Under the pieces are notes generated by a model, which was not told the DNA's origin, searched no databases, and saw nothing but the letters and a program-made list of their open reading frames with translations. This document shows, piece after piece, positions 17,078-26,139 of a stretch of 50,414 nucleotides of DNA; positions within the stretch are counted from its first letter, which is position 1; each line of letters opens with the position of its first letter. This DNA comes from Spirochaetota bacterium (GTDB lineage Bacteria > Spirochaetota > UBA4802 > JAFGJZ01). Made by a program: the position numbers and the translations under genes. The DNA lies in contig JAFGRW010000034.1 of the NCBI GenBank assembly GCA_016934935.1, forward strand, positions 1-50,414. Reading direction: 5' to 3'.

Positions 17078-18895
17078 ATGTATTTTGATAACTATCAATC
17101 CCTGCCGCAGATCTTTTTCCTTAACGCGGAAAAAAATCCGGAGAAACCCTTGTTGTCTGTTAAAGTAAAGGGACAGTATAAAGATATAAAATGGGAAACG
17201 GTGAAAGAAGAAGTCTATGCCATTGCGTCATATTTGGCTTCTCGTGGCGTGTCAAAAGGAACCAAGGTTGCTGTTTATTCTGAAAATCGCCCTGAATGGT
17301 GGGTATATGATCTTGCTGTATTGTCACTTGGAGCAATTACTGTTCCTTTGCATGCTGTAAGTGCAGTTGGTACGGTTGAACTGATTTTACATAAAAGTGG
17401 TGCACAAATATGTTTTGTGGATACTGAAGAACGTTTGAATACACTTCAGCTTATGTCAAGAAAGCTACCCCTGCTAAAAGAATATATTATGTTTGATAAA
17501 TTCGAAACAAAAAAGAAAAATATCAAGTATTATGGAGACCTGATAGAGAAAAAGCTTAAACCGGCTGATTATAAACGTGTTGATGCAGCTGTTAAAAAAG
17601 TTAAGCGTGAGTTTACCGCCACTCTTATTTTTACTTCCGGAACAACCGGAGAGCCTAAGGGTGTAGAGTTAACTCAACATAATTTTTTATCAAATACCGG
17701 CCAGATAGAAGAAGCTATGGGCAAATATTTGAACGAAACAGATGCCTTCTTATCTTTCTTGCCCCTTTCACATGTTCTTGAAAGAACGGCTGGTTACTAT
17801 TATCCCATGACCACTTGTAAAAAGGTCTATTTTGCAGAGAGTATTACTACCATACAGCAGGATCTTGTTGCAACTCGTCCGACTATTCTTGTGAGCGTTC
17901 CCAGAATATATGAAAAAATGCATTCAGCAATTGTTGGCAAGGTTACAAAAGCCTCTCCTGTAAAAAAGGCTGTTTTCAAGTTTTCCGTTGCGATGGGGCA
18001 AAAGGCAGTACCTTATCATTGTAAAAAGAAACAGTTGCCGTTTTATCTTAAAAAACCTCATGCTATTGCAGAGAAACTGGTATTGTCAAAACTTAGAGTA
18101 GCTTTGGGTATGGATAATCTGAAATTTGCAATTTCCGGAGGAGGCCCCATAGCGTATAGTGATATGACATTTTTTATTGGTATGGGGGTGACAGTGCTTG
18201 AGGGCTTTGGTCTTACTGAAACTTCTCCTGTTACCAACCTTGTTTTACCTGATGACGTGAAGTTGGGGTCTGTAGGTAAACCTTTTAAAAATACAAAAAT
18301 CAAGATCAGTGATGAAGGGGAAATTCTCATCAAGGGGCCTCAAGTAATGAAGGGATACTACCGGAATACCAAGGCAACAAAAGAAGTTATGACAAAAGAT
18401 GGTTATTTTAAAACTGGAGACATAGGTATTGTTGACGAAGAGGGTTTTTTGTATATTACTGGTCGAATTAAGGATATTATTGTAACTGCAGGTGGTAAAA
18501 ATATTTCACCTCAGCCAATTGAACAGATACTTAGAACCTCGCGTCTTATTGAACAGATTGCTATTATCGGAGATAATAAAAAATTTCTTAGTGCTCTGAT
18601 TCTACCTGACTTTGAGGAGTTATCAGCCCGATTGGCTGCGAGAGGCGTTGGTTCTGGAATGAATAAAAAGGAAATTGTTAAACAGCCTGAGGCAATCGCA
18701 TTGATGAGAGAAGAGATAGATTCTCTTACGGCTTCAATGTCACGTGTGGAACTGATTAGAAGGTTCACATTGATGTCAGACGAGTGGACGATTGACGGAG
18801 GCGAGTTGACAGCATCATTAAAAATAAAGCGGAATGTTATTCAGGAAAAATACAAAGATGTGATAGATAAAATGTATCTGGATGATGAAGAGTAA
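17078..18895 (+). CDS. AMP-forming long-chain acyl-CoA synthetase
   Basis: 605 residues from the ATG at 17078, chosen for the AAAGGAGA ribosome-binding site seven bases upstream. An in-frame ATG at 17003 would add 25 unconserved residues. It activates a fatty acid to acyl-AMP and then acyl-CoA. The adenylate-forming signatures are present: TLIFTSGTTGEPKGVELT (~183-200), GFGLTETSPV (~375), FKTGDIGIVDEEGFLYITGR (~445) and IIVTAGGKNISPQPIE (~468), where the Lys is shifted as in other long-chain FadD-like enzymes. LSFLPLSHVLERTAGYY is characteristic of the bacterial long-chain group. It has no membrane segment, so it is cytoplasmic or peripheral. It is single-gene, closed by a terminator. Chain-length preference is not visible. 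Confidence 0.92.
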   Translation: MYFDNYQSLPQIFFLNAEKNPEKPLLSVKVKGQYKDIKWETVKEEVYAIASYLASRGVSKGTKVAVYSENRPEWWVYDLAVLSLGAITVPLHAVSAVGTVELILHKSGAQICFVDTEERLNTLQLMSRKLPLLKEYIMFDKFETKKKNIKYYGDLIEKKLKPADYKRVDAAVKKVKREFTATLIFTSGTTGEPKGVELTQHNFLSNTGQIEEAMGKYLNETDAFLSFLPLSHVLERTAGYYYPMTTCKKVYFAESITTIQQDLVATRPTILVSVPRIYEKMHSAIVGKVTKASPVKKAVFKFSVAMGQKAVPYHCKKKQLPFYLKKPHAIAEKLVLSKLRVALGMDNLKFAISGGGPIAYSDMTFFIGMGVTVLEGFGLTETSPVTNLVLPDDVKLGSVGKPFKNTKIKISDEGEILIKGPQVMKGYYRNTKATKEVMTKDGYFKTGDIGIVDEEGFLYITGRIKDIIVTAGGKNISPQPIEQILRTSRLIEQIAIIGDNKKFLSALILPDFEELSARLAARGVGSGMNKKEIVKQPEAIALMREEIDSLTASMSRVELIRRFTLMSDEWTIDGGELTASLKIKRNVIQEKYKDVIDKMYLDDEE

Positions 18896-18906
18896 GAGCA
18901 TTATAT

Positions 18907-18936
18907 AAAAAGCCCGAGTTTATGCTTGGGCTTTTG
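18907..18936. terminator. Bidirectional intrinsic terminator
   Basis: AAAAGCCCGAG / CTTGGGCTTTT with a TTTATG loop lies between the acyl-CoA synthetase stop (18895) and the convergent gene ending at 18955. T-runs on one side and A-runs on the other let it serve both genes. Confidence 0.85.
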
Positions 18937-18954
18937 AATAATTAATCTACTTTT

Positions 18955-19488
18955 CTACTTTTTGTTAAGCATTTCTCGTAAAGTGGTTTCTCCTAACTGC
19001 ATAAAATCCAGCCTGTTTTTTACCGTATCTGTTATTTTTCTTTTTTCCATGATTTTTGTAACCATATTGGATTTTCTTCGCATGTGTTGTATTGATGGGA
19101 TGGATGTTCTAAAAAATTCAGCAAGTTCTCTATCTTTTGCGTTGTAAACCCCTTTTGAATTTTTTCTGTCTCTTTTAATATATTCCCGCAAATTGGCAAA
19201 ATTATTTTTAGTCCAATAGTCAGACTCAAGTGACTCTTTTGACGTAAAGTTATATGCATTCCATCTTTTTTCATTTCTTTCACGCCAGCCGGCCATCTTT
19301 TTCTCTTTCCAGTAGGGGTGCCTGTTTCTTGCATATTCGATATCTTCCATTGTAAAACCTGTCTTTTCGCGCCATTTTCGGCCCAAAACTATTTTTTTAC
19401 CCCTTGAAACATTCGAATTTACACATCTGTCAATAAATTGCGCGGGATCTTTCGCGTTTAAAATTTGTTTTTCACTATATTCCTTCAC
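18955..19488 (-). CDS. Basic protein of unknown function
   Basis: 177 residues, rich in Lys, Arg, Asn and aromatic residues, with no signal peptide or membrane segment. The start is GTG at 19488, preceded by GGGGG seven bases upstream. Near the C-terminus, DRELAEFFRTSIPSIQHMRRK has helix-turn-helix character, and the preceding stretch (WKEKKMAGWRERNEKRWNAY) is strongly basic and could bind nucleic acid. The protein is monocistronic and shares a terminator with the convergent synthetase gene. A DNA-binding role is a guess from composition only. Confidence 0.6.
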   Translation of the reverse strand: MKEYSEKQILNAKDPAQFIDRCVNSNVSRGKKIVLGRKWREKTGFTMEDIEYARNRHPYWKEKKMAGWRERNEKRWNAYNFTSKESLESDYWTKNNFANLREYIKRDRKNSKGVYNAKDRELAEFFRTSIPSIQHMRRKSNMVTKIMEKRKITDTVKNRLDFMQLGETTLREMLNKK

Positions 19489-19681
19489 GGTATCCCCCTG
19501 ATAAATACTTTCAGTAGTTGTTATTGTGATAAATGTACTATATCCGGAATAAATATCAAATTTTTTTGAATGCTCTTTTATTAAAAATTTGTAGACTATA
19601 AAAAGAGTTTTTTGTACAAAAGAGGGGGCTTTTGGTTTTTTTGAAAAAAATCAATTTGTTAATATCATAACAGGATAAATT

Positions 19682-21478
19682 ATGTCGTATAAGCGTGATG
19701 TAATAGTGGTTCACGGTAGTGGTCTTCTTTTTCATGAAACTCTGGACAAATTGATTGATTTGCCTCAAATTGAGGTGTGTTATTCGGGTGGTATCTATTA
19801 TTTTAAATCGTCAGATCGTCTTATAATTCGTCGACTTCTCTCCTTTCCCAGGGAGTCTAAGCTCATTACTTCGTACCAGAAGCTTTTAATCGCAAAGATG
19901 TTAAAAGCCAGCCTTTCTCCTGTTACGGCACCAAAAGGTGCGTTTTATGAATACAATGAGGAAGAGCTGCACTATTTTTTTGGAGATTTTGGTCTGCCAT
20001 TCAGTTACTTTGAACGCAAATTCCGGACAAAACTGCTTGAGCAAAGATCATTACGAGAGCTTGATCGGACTCTATTAAAAATGGAAATCATGAAACTTTC
20101 CCTGTTAGACCCTGAAGGAGTTATGCTTCATGAAGATGAAATACGAAAAAAATATTCAACAGATATAGAATTCAGCGGTATTTACGAGCTTGTAAATTCG
20201 ATACAGGTACGTTATGAATCAGGATGCAGTGCTGATTCAGCTTTTGCGGCCGCACTAACTGCGTATAAACTCAAACACAAAAAAACCAACTGTAAATATG
20301 GCAAAGATTATGTTTATGGGTTTGTTCAGTATTATGAAGGTTTGCGATCGCTTGAAAAATTTTCACCAGCATCTCTTTACATCAACGATATTCCGCCGCA
20401 CGTTATACCCTCTTTCGAGGATGATCTGGCTTATTTGAAAGAGAAAAATGTAGTATTGCAGGAATACAATGTTCAGGAGTGCCGACAGGGTGAAGATGAA
20501 ATGATTAAAAATCTTTATCATAAAGGACTGATAAAAAAAACTAATGTATTTAATCATAAACGCGGTTTACTGAGTACAGAGTCAGTTATGGAATCATTTG
20601 CTAAAGAGACAATTCCAATAAAAAAAGGCACACAAACACTGCTGAAAATTTTGCGCTCAGATGGTGATCGAACGTCTAAAGAATTTGATATGATAGAAGA
20701 GTTGCTGGGGAGCCCAATTTCTATAATCGAAATTATTGAAACAGTTGCAAAGTCCGTTTCTACGGATTCCCTTATTCGTTCAATAAGGGGAAAAAAATGG
20801 TTTACCGATATTCAGAAATTAAACGATTATCATGCCTCAATTGAGGATAAACTTCTTGAGTCCGTTTTCGAACTTCGATGTTCTGTCCCCTATGATAATG
20901 AAAACTATCTGTTTGAAAAAGATTTTTCGATATTAATAGCGAAATCGGTAAAACCCGGACGGAAAAGGCCGGCTTTAACTGTTGGTGAAGCAGCTTTCTA
21001 TTATAGGCGTAAATTTCCACAAGCGTCATATTTGCTCTACTGTTTCGGATCCGGCCTTATATTTTTCAGGTGGCTAAAATACAGGTCTGTTGCCTTAAAT
21101 CCTTTCTTGTTAATGAGCCGTATAGGTATAGATGGTGACGGATCTGAAACAGCCTCACCAACTTGCCGGGCTCGTGATAACTCTCTTTATCCTCAACAGC
21201 TTCTGGGTAATGTAAGTTCTCATAATTTTAAGCGTTTTGTATCGTACTTAACACTGCTCATTAGAGATAAAATGGGTTGCAAGGTGATCTTAAAAAATGT
21301 TTCAGAACAGATAGATGTCCTTCATAAACAAAGAATTATGAAAGTAGCCCTTTTTTTTATTATATGCTTAATATTAGGCTTGAGCGTGCTTGTAACAAAT
21401 GAGCAATACCGTTTTGAAAAAATAGAAGAGACAAATAGAGATTTTTATAATAAAGCCCCTGTATCCGGAGATCAATAA
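19682..21478 (+). CDS. Large unknown protein with C-terminal membrane anchor, possible degenerate DHH-type fold
   Basis: 598 residues. An ATG at 19682 follows AGGA. The N-terminus (RDVIVVHGSGLLFHETLDKL) is followed by a helix-rich region, a strand-like segment PASLYINDIPPHVIPSFEDDLAY, and a C-terminal part around RIGIDGDGSETASPTCRARD. One membrane segment lies near the end (~558-575) with a short tail. The plan hints at a DHH/DHHA1-type phosphoesterase, but the DHH triad (VQEC where DHHP might be expected) and the GGGH loop are not intact, so catalysis by that route is unlikely. The stop overlaps the ComEC start as TAATG, so translation is coupled. The DHH idea rests on pattern recollection only. 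Confidence 0.55.
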   Translation: MSYKRDVIVVHGSGLLFHETLDKLIDLPQIEVCYSGGIYYFKSSDRLIIRRLLSFPRESKLITSYQKLLIAKMLKASLSPVTAPKGAFYEYNEEELHYFFGDFGLPFSYFERKFRTKLLEQRSLRELDRTLLKMEIMKLSLLDPEGVMLHEDEIRKKYSTDIEFSGIYELVNSIQVRYESGCSADSAFAAALTAYKLKHKKTNCKYGKDYVYGFVQYYEGLRSLEKFSPASLYINDIPPHVIPSFEDDLAYLKEKNVVLQEYNVQECRQGEDEMIKNLYHKGLIKKTNVFNHKRGLLSTESVMESFAKETIPIKKGTQTLLKILRSDGDRTSKEFDMIEELLGSPISIIEIIETVAKSVSTDSLIRSIRGKKWFTDIQKLNDYHASIEDKLLESVFELRCSVPYDNENYLFEKDFSILIAKSVKPGRKRPALTVGEAAFYYRRKFPQASYLLYCFGSGLIFFRWLKYRSVALNPFLLMSRIGIDGDGSETASPTCRARDNSLYPQQLLGNVSSHNFKRFVSYLTLLIRDKMGCKVILKNVSEQIDVLHKQRIMKVALFFIICLILGLSVLVTNEQYRFEKIEETNRDFYNKAPVSGDQ

Positions 21479-24129
21479 TGCTTTATAAAAACTTTTTTTT
21501 AACAGCAGGAGGGCTTCTTGCGGGTATTGCTCTTTATACATTTACTTCCGTTCCAATAATATATGCTCTTTTAGCTTTTTGTATTTCTTTACCTATTTGT
21601 ATGTTTATACTTTATTATGAACTTAAGTGGAAAGAATTATCTTTAATTTTTTCGATACTGGGTTTTGTTGTTTTCGGTATGGCCTCAGGTTATATGCGAA
21701 TGCATATAGCAATGCAGCCGGTAAATATTGATCTTGATGCCTATATTGGTAACCCAGAAGGCACAATAAGGGTTTATGGGGCAGTTACCGGGGAACCTAT
21801 TCTTCGCAATAATGTAGAAACAGAGCTTTTGCTTTCAGTAAAAAGAGTTTATGATTTTACCTCTAATCAATGGGTCGATACAGACAATATAAAAGTTCTT
21901 GTGAAAATTCTTAAGAACGATACAACCAAGGCCTCATTTTTTGAAACACTATCAGATAATGAAATTGCGGGAACATATCTGGACATAAGTGCGCAAAAAA
22001 TCAGTCCTGCTGCGCCCCTTAACCTAAGCGAATTTGATTATATTAATTATATGCAAAATAACAATATCGGAGTGCTTCTGTCATGTGGCAGTCGTGATGT
22101 GGATTTTGCCAAAAGAGCGGACTTTTTTTCCTTAAAAGATATTGCTTTGAAACTTAAAGAAAATTTTATACAGACATACAGGCGTACAGTACCGTCGCCC
22201 GAGAGTCGTATTGTAACATCTGTAATTCTTGGGACACGTCGCTCACTTGATATGATAGAATATGAAGAAGAAAAAATTACAGATATATTTAAAAAATCGG
22301 GAGTTACAGTATTTATTGAAAATTCGGGTCTTCACGTAGTAATTCTCTCATTAATGCTTTACACTCTTTTTTGGGGAATTGGATTCAAGACTCGTCATTT
22401 GGCACCGGCAATTATTGGGTTAATACTGCTTTTTACACTATTAAGTGGAGCGCGGCCAGCAGCTGTTCAGGCTTTGACCGTAACAGCAATAGCAATCGCT
22501 GTTTTTTCATATCTCCATTACAATATTCGAAAGTCCGCAATTATTGGACTATCGATGACAGTTATCGTGATCTGTCTTTATAACCCATTTTCACTCTTTA
22601 CTTTTCAGTTTATGCTGACATTTGGTTCCATTTTGGTTCTTATCGGGTTAACGCCCCCGGTTTTACGCTGGTTGAACATGTTGCATGGGTTTACATTAAT
22701 AATATTTTTTATTTATTATCTGCTTTTGGTTTACTTAATCAATATTGGTGCACAATACTTTTTCCGCCCTGAATACTTGATAGTAATTGCTGGTCTAGCG
22801 TGGGGAATTGTACGTATTGGCCGTTTGTTGAATAACCGCTTTCCTCTATTCTGGAACTTGTCGTTTATCTCTTTTCCAGTACCGGTAAAGGCTATTGTCG
22901 CATTTTTATTAGCATATCAGGCTGGTGTTTTGATACCTCTATCGGTATGGAACACAGGGCTTTTCCCTACAAGTTCACTGGTTTTGCTTTGGGCTGCAGT
23001 ACCAGTAATAGGGATGATACTTTTTTTAGGCACCATAACCGGTTTGACAGGTCTTATTCCATTTTTGGGTGAGTGGATAGCTTTGCCTTTCGGTGGTGCT
23101 AGCTGGCTGCTTTCCAGATTTCTATTGATAATCACTCATGCGGGAAGTGATTTTTTAAAATCACCAACTTTACCAAAACCTGATTTTTCCTGGTTAATAT
23201 ATTATTTTATTATTCTATTGTTATGTCTTTATCTGTATAAACTGTTACCATATTTTAAAGCGGTTTTTTATAAGATCGATAACCATTTAAACTCTTTTTT
23301 ATTAAGAGCATTGCCATTTTTAGCAGCTTTAGTGATTCTATTGACTCCTTTGGTAATCAGTATCACTGCTGTTGAGCGTGAAATGCAAATGATTGTCTAT
23401 CATACCCAGGAAAGTCCGGTGGTGTCTCTTATAACCTATACCGGTGATTCGGCATTGATTATCTCACCAACCGAGTCAATAAATACTGATTCGGTTAGCT
23501 CTGGTGTCCGTTCAATGCAATCTACAAGTATATCGACCCTGTTTACTTCTCAGGTTAACTCGCAAATAATTACTGATATTGCTACGTTAAAAAAGCAAGG
23601 TTTTAAGCCTTCTACGCTGCTTTTGCCTAAAAGTCTTGCGAATGAGACAAGCAGTTTTGCAGGACTGTCGAAGGAAATAGAAAAAGCATTTGTATCGTTT
23701 TACAACCTTACGCCTTCATCACGAATAATTTTTGCGTCTGAAGGTTTCGAAGAAGAGTATATGATTTTGTCGATATTCGGGCATAGAGTCCTTTTGTTGA
23801 ATTCGTTAAAGGGTTTTGATATAAATTTAATAAATGAAGGTTCCGGTTTTTCACTGATAGTTATTCCCGAAATTAATTCTGAACAGGAGCACGATTTTGC
23901 CTTTGATATTATTAATGGCACTAAAACTGATCAAGTGGCTTTAATAAATGGAATGTCAAAATTTAGTAAGATGTTTATGCAAAATCTCTCTGTCCGGGAA
24001 ATTGATTTATATCACACTGGTAGTAGTGGTGCACTGTTCTATAATATTTCACAAAACCATTTCACTGTAGATACTCTGTCTGGAAAAAGGAAAAGAGAGC
24101 AGATCGTAATTCCTGCACTTTTCGATTAG
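21478..24129 (+). CDS. ComEC/Rec2-family membrane protein with degenerate C-terminal domain
   Basis: 883 residues. An N-terminal membrane block (~1-70) is followed by the soluble DUF4131-type domain (GTIRVYGAVTGEPILRN, ~95-200), then the competence core beginning with VTVFIENSGLHVVI (~278-291, compare HLLAISGLHV in ComEC). SGARPAAVQALTVT and FTFQFMLTFGSILV match further core motifs. ComEC forms the inner-membrane channel for single-stranded DNA uptake. The C-terminal ~250 residues (from ~630) stand where the metallo-beta-lactamase nuclease domain normally is. They begin with the expected strand pair (VVSLITYTGDSALIISP) but contain no HxHxDH. It starts within the stop of the preceding gene, and pepF follows 22 bases later. 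No other competence genes are visible. Confidence 0.85.
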   Translation: MLYKNFFLTAGGLLAGIALYTFTSVPIIYALLAFCISLPICMFILYYELKWKELSLIFSILGFVVFGMASGYMRMHIAMQPVNIDLDAYIGNPEGTIRVYGAVTGEPILRNNVETELLLSVKRVYDFTSNQWVDTDNIKVLVKILKNDTTKASFFETLSDNEIAGTYLDISAQKISPAAPLNLSEFDYINYMQNNNIGVLLSCGSRDVDFAKRADFFSLKDIALKLKENFIQTYRRTVPSPESRIVTSVILGTRRSLDMIEYEEEKITDIFKKSGVTVFIENSGLHVVILSLMLYTLFWGIGFKTRHLAPAIIGLILLFTLLSGARPAAVQALTVTAIAIAVFSYLHYNIRKSAIIGLSMTVIVICLYNPFSLFTFQFMLTFGSILVLIGLTPPVLRWLNMLHGFTLIIFFIYYLLLVYLINIGAQYFFRPEYLIVIAGLAWGIVRIGRLLNNRFPLFWNLSFISFPVPVKAIVAFLLAYQAGVLIPLSVWNTGLFPTSSLVLLWAAVPVIGMILFLGTITGLTGLIPFLGEWIALPFGGASWLLSRFLLIITHAGSDFLKSPTLPKPDFSWLIYYFIILLLCLYLYKLLPYFKAVFYKIDNHLNSFLLRALPFLAALVILLTPLVISITAVEREMQMIVYHTQESPVVSLITYTGDSALIISPTESINTDSVSSGVRSMQSTSISTLFTSQVNSQIITDIATLKKQGFKPSTLLLPKSLANETSSFAGLSKEIEKAFVSFYNLTPSSRIIFASEGFEEEYMILSIFGHRVLLLNSLKGFDINLINEGSGFSLIVIPEINSEQEHDFAFDIINGTKTDQVALINGMSKFSKMFMQNLSVREIDLYHTGSSGALFYNISQNHFTVDTLSGKRKREQIVIPALFD

Positions 24130-24151
24130 AATATAAAAAATGGAGAACTAA

Positions 24152-25954
24152 ATGAACTCTAAAGCAATACCAAATAGAAGTCAAATAGAGGAATCGGATA
24201 AATGGAACATAAAAAAAGTTTATGGGTCTATTGAACAATGGCAGAAGGATTATTCAGAAATTGAGAAGATGATCGAAAAATACGATTTATTAAAGGGGAC
24301 TGCCGGAAATTCTGTGAATAAGTGTCTTGAATTAATAGAGTTTGACCTTGAAGTCAGCCGTAAGATCGACAAGGTGTATCTTTATGCGCATCTTTTAAAT
24401 GATCAGGACAAAACCGATAATTCCGGAGAAACACTTTATCAGCGTGCTGTAACGCTATTTACAAAAATATCCGAAAAATCCAGTTTTATTGTGCCGGAAA
24501 TTCAGTCACTTGATGATGAGATTCTTGAAAAATATCTTGAATCCCGTGAATTGACTCAGTACCGTTTTTATCTTGAGAAAATTATAAGATTCAAACCTCA
24601 TACATTGCCTAAAGAGTCGGAAGAGATTCTTGCCATGTCAGGCGAGGTTTTTAGTGCTGCCGGCAAAATATTCTCTCAGCTGGACAATGCAGACCTTCGC
24701 TTTGGAGATGTTTTAAACGGCAAGGGTGAAACTATCGAACTGTCTCATGGTAATTTTATCAGCCTATTACATGACAGTGATGCTGCTGTACGTAAGAACG
24801 CTTTTCATCAGTATTATGATGCTTATGATAATCATAAATATACATTGGCGTCTTCATTGTCGTTTTCAATAAAAAAAGATTGGCTCAAGTCACGTTTGAG
24901 AAGGTATTCATCATGTCGAGAAGCCGCTCTATTCACGGATAATGTACCAATAGCAGTGTATGATAATCTTATTGAATCTGTAAAAAAGTCAGGTGATGTA
25001 ATCAAACGCTATATGGCTGTACGGAAGAAAGCTCTAAATGTTAAAGAACTCCATTTTTATGATACTTATGTGCCAATAATAAATGATGTTGATTTTTGTA
25101 TGGACTATAAAGAAGCAGTCGAGACATGTGTCGCAGCCGTTTCTCCTTTAGGTGCCGATTATGCCTTAATAATGAAAGAAGGGCTTCTTGGAGGATGGGT
25201 TGATAGATATGAAAACCGAGGTAAGAGAAGCGGGGCTTATTCTTCCGGGTGTTATGACTCTGATCCCTATATACTTATGAATTACGATAAAAACAATATC
25301 AATAGTCTATATACCTTGATGCATGAGGCCGGCCATTCAATGCACAGCTATTTTTCAAGACAAAAACAGCCTTATGTTTACAGCGATTATACTATTTTCG
25401 TTGCCGAGGTTGCTTCTACCTTCAACGAAACGCTTTTATCTGATTATCTTATAAAAAAATACGCGGATAATAAAAAAATGAAGGCTTATATTTTAAATAG
25501 GGAAATTGATAATATTCGCGGAACGCTTTTCCGGCAAACGATGTTTGCTGAATTTGAACATCTTTCTCATGCTGAAGTTGAGAAGGGCAATCCTTTAACA
25601 ATTGATAAATTTCGTGAGATCTATCGGGGGCTGCTGGAAGAATACTTCGGTGACTCCATTGCTATTGATGACATTCTAGAGCTGGAATGCCTGCGTATTC
25701 CCCATTTTTACTCGGCTTTTTATGTATATAAGTACGCTACGGGTATATCAGCTGCTGTTTCGCTTGCGTCGGGAGTATTGCAAGGAAAGCAAGGGGCTTG
25801 TGATAATTACCGTCTATTTTTAACTCTTGGGGGAAGCATGTATCCGATTGAAGAACTCAAGGTAGCCGGAGTAGATATGTGCAGACCAGATGCCGTGAAC
25901 AGTACCTTGTCGCGTTTTAAGGAGCTTGTTCTTGAGATGGAGAGTCTTATATAG
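24152..25954 (+). CDS. pepF: Oligoendopeptidase F (M3 metallopeptidase)
   Basis: 600 residues, the standard length for PepF, a cytoplasmic Zn peptidase that cleaves short peptides. The zinc motif is H391-E-A-G-H395 (LYTLMHEAGHSMHSYFS) and the third ligand is E419 (FVAEVASTFNE). Other family signatures are KRSGAYSSGCYDSDPYILMNY and the C-terminal FYVYKYATGISAAVSLA. GGAG lies before the ATG. It is the third gene of a tight run (19682-25954), though its function bears no clear relation to ComEC. An AT-rich hairpin follows. The family identity is clear. Confidence 0.95.
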   Translation: MNSKAIPNRSQIEESDKWNIKKVYGSIEQWQKDYSEIEKMIEKYDLLKGTAGNSVNKCLELIEFDLEVSRKIDKVYLYAHLLNDQDKTDNSGETLYQRAVTLFTKISEKSSFIVPEIQSLDDEILEKYLESRELTQYRFYLEKIIRFKPHTLPKESEEILAMSGEVFSAAGKIFSQLDNADLRFGDVLNGKGETIELSHGNFISLLHDSDAAVRKNAFHQYYDAYDNHKYTLASSLSFSIKKDWLKSRLRRYSSCREAALFTDNVPIAVYDNLIESVKKSGDVIKRYMAVRKKALNVKELHFYDTYVPIINDVDFCMDYKEAVETCVAAVSPLGADYALIMKEGLLGGWVDRYENRGKRSGAYSSGCYDSDPYILMNYDKNNINSLYTLMHEAGHSMHSYFSRQKQPYVYSDYTIFVAEVASTFNETLLSDYLIKKYADNKKMKAYILNREIDNIRGTLFRQTMFAEFEHLSHAEVEKGNPLTIDKFREIYRGLLEEYFGDSIAIDDILELECLRIPHFYSAFYVYKYATGISAAVSLASGVLQGKQGACDNYRLFLTLGGSMYPIEELKVAGVDMCRPDAVNSTLSRFKELVLEMESLI

Positions 25955-25972
25955 CCGGCAAGGAGTCGGAGT

Positions 25973-25999
25973 ATTTTTATCTGAAAAAAGGATAAAAAT
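25973..25999 (+). terminator. AT-rich hairpin after pepF
   Basis: A perfect 9-bp inverted repeat ATTTTTATC / GATAAAAAT with a 9-base loop lies 19 bases after the pepF stop. No immediate T-tract follows, so termination would be weak. Confidence 0.4.
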
Positions 26000-26062
26000 G
26001 ATTGTTGTAATTCTTTTTAGAAATAGACCTTTTTTACCGATATATTAGAGTGATGATTTAAT

Positions 26063-26083
26063 AAGGGAACTTCGAAAAATTAC
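26063..26083 (+). repeat. Dispersed 21-bp repeat, copy A
   Basis: A 21-base sequence with the core GGGAACTTCGAAAAATTAC. An identical copy in the opposite orientation lies at 31474-31494, and a 15-of-16 match to its first part at 34720-34735. Copy A is 57 bases upstream of the gene at 26140 and on the same strand. Confidence 0.7.
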
Positions 26084-26139
26084 AATATTTCATAATTTAC
26101 CGTTATATACTCGGTTAAAACATCCCCGGAGGGAGTGCA

